Positions 62,815 through 64,000 of a DNA stretch of 64,000 bases are shown here, one piece after another. Source of the DNA: Pochonia chlamydosporia 170 (taxonomy: Eukaryota; Ascomycota; Sordariomycetes; Hypocreales; Clavicipitaceae); contig NW_019154058.1 of assembly GCF_001653235.2 (NCBI RefSeq), positions 1-64,000 of the forward strand, given 5' to 3'. The translations under genes were made by a program, and so were the position numbers. A model generated the notes under the pieces. The model searched no databases, was not told where the DNA came from, and saw only the letters and a list, made by a program, of their open reading frames with translations. Numbering within the stretch: position 1 is the stretch's first letter; the number at the start of each line of letters is the position of its first letter.

Positions 62815-63735
62815 TTCTACTGATATTGAACTGGCTTAAGGCGAGCCTCTCCTATGATCAGGAGGCATGCTGCGAGGAGATGTGAAATGCTTTCCACGGC
62901 GCGTGGCAAAAAAGTGGAGAATTTCTCTCAGAAATGACCAGTGATAAGTGGCGTAATACAAGGTGCTGGGAATGGCCCTGTGGCGTATGGGAACGTTGGA
63001 TGTGAGGAATAAGGGTTCTACGTTTCTTGGTCCTGCAGTGTTAAGTAAAATACGACTCTGCTTTGCGTGGGTTTGCCTTAAAGTATCCGTTACCGAAATT
63101 CATGGTCTTGGTGCCTGCAACCAATTTTCCTTTGTATGAAAGTCCTGGTTAGACACGATACGAATTGGTAACTCAAGGCCAGTTCTGTGGTGAAAACTGC
63201 ACGGCGTGGCGTTGCCATACGATCCCTTGGAAGGCATACACAACTTTTGGAATCGCCTCGCTCTCATTCATTGGTTGAGCTCGGTCAATCGAGACTTTCG
63301 TGGATGTTTGGCGTTCAGTAGAGTAACTCGCACCGCGCTCTGGGGATTGACGGGGAAACGGCCGCGGATGAGTCGGCTCTTCCGCTCCTCGTAGCCCTCG
63401 AATGAAAAGTCCCCATGATTTTTTGTCACAAATGCCGGAGTTCTGAGACAATCTACTTCGTTTTAGGACGCCACCTAGACTCTCATACCGCTCTGGAGGC
63501 AACAGAGTTTACGGATTATTTGGGTTGGCCAGGCACGGAATGCACGGCAACTGAGGTGGAACCAGCCGAGCTGCCAAATTATCGATGCTGACCCCTGTTA
63601 AAGAAAACGACTTCAAGCTCCACACCAGGTGTTGCCTTCTGTGGCTGTATTAACTAACTCCACTGGCACAATGGCTTAGCTTGCCGAAGCAAGGAAGCGC
63701 CCAGAACGGGAACTGTGGGGCCGCAACGGCTTTTA
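62815..63735 (-). pseudogene. Duplicated segment, copy 2, gene relics
   Basis: Long stretches match 45240-46260. These include GGCGAGCCTCTCCTATGATC, GTCCTGCAGTGTTAAGTAAA, and a block around GGAATCGCCTC.CTCTCATTCATTG, continuing through GGGGAAACGGCCGCGGATGA. The orientation relative to the neighbouring seven-TM gene is the same as at 39-46 kb. On - the relics read MNESEAIPKVVYAFQGIVWQ and SRILLNTAGP. Neither copy keeps an intact gene. Confidence 0.5.
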
Positions 63736-64000
63736 ATCGTCGGGATAGTTGTCGCATATCAATTTATCCAGTCCCATGCCGCGTATTTATTTTCAGCCAC
63801 AGGTCCCAGCTCGCAAGTGTATTGTGAGTCTAGTTATGCACAACTCCTCCTCCGACTCAGCCCTCCCAGCCATAAACTTGGTGCTGCGAGTTCACCAGAG
63901 TGATGAAAGCTACAGACCGTTCGAGACCACAGTCAAGATTGGTAGAACATTTATTTACGGCTTTGCTTATGGATCAGGATCACCCCACTGACCCCTACAC
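63736..64000. other. Window end, no clear gene
   Basis: Two overlapping + frames (63715-63903, 63749-63991) have no family resemblance and the second may run off the window. Confidence 0.3.

Overview
The window reads as nuclear DNA of a filamentous ascomycete (Pezizomycotina). Genes are isolated and on either strand, with short GT-AG introns of about 45-120 bp, some with ACTAAC/GCTAAT-like branch sites. The families are typical of these fungi: class III G-alpha, GH3 beta-glucosidase, OrsD-type zinc-finger protein, cytochrome P450, fungal hAT and Fot1/pogo transposons. I recognised no tRNA, rRNA or CRISPR. There are two assembly gaps (15073-15172 and 33377-33386). The species cannot be named from sequence alone.

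Most of the window is a transposon graveyard with a few host-gene islands. From left to right: a 1.9-kb strand-skewed G/T tract; a cluster of strong hairpins (2.3-2.5 kb); hAT and OrsD-like fragments (3.5-5.1 kb); a 2.1-kb element with perfect 48-bp terminal inverted repeats (TIRs) flanked by TTAA (5.5-7.6 kb); an intact secreted GH3 beta-glucosidase with a C-terminal CBM6 (9.2-11.9 kb); quiet DNA; a broken hAT (16.9-19.4 kb) beside a pogo relic; a hAT with one nonsense codon (20.9-23.5 kb) abutting another pogo relic and a miniature hAT derivative; an intact Fot1/pogo element with TA target duplication (27.0-28.9 kb); a small secreted Cys-rich protein gene (29.2-29.6 kb); a hAT cut by a gap (33.2-35.2 kb); P450 and pogo fragments (36.6-37.8 kb).

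The second half holds a seven-TM protein gene (39-40 kb), LTR-retrotransposon remnants with a copia-like gag (40.6-43 kb), a complete six-exon G-alpha gene (43.6-45 kb), a degenerate segment (45-46.3 kb), and a piggyBac-like transposase gene (48.9-53.3 kb) split by a full-length hAT. After these come a third complete but decayed hAT (53.3-56.3 kb), a MADS-like small gene (57 kb) and a composite hAT-in-hAT (59.5-61.7 kb). The window ends with a paralogue of the seven-TM gene followed by a second copy of the 45-46 kb segment, so 39-46 kb and 61.8-63.7 kb share gene order and orientation.

The likely functional genes are the GH3-CBM6 enzyme (extracellular glucan breakdown), the G-alpha subunit (membrane signalling), the secreted Cys-rich protein and possibly the seven-TM proteins. 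The transposases fit an accessory, repeat-rich compartment. Decay is mainly by point frameshifts, stops and nested insertions. I see no obvious heavy C-to-T (RIP-like) damage in the large transposase reading frames.
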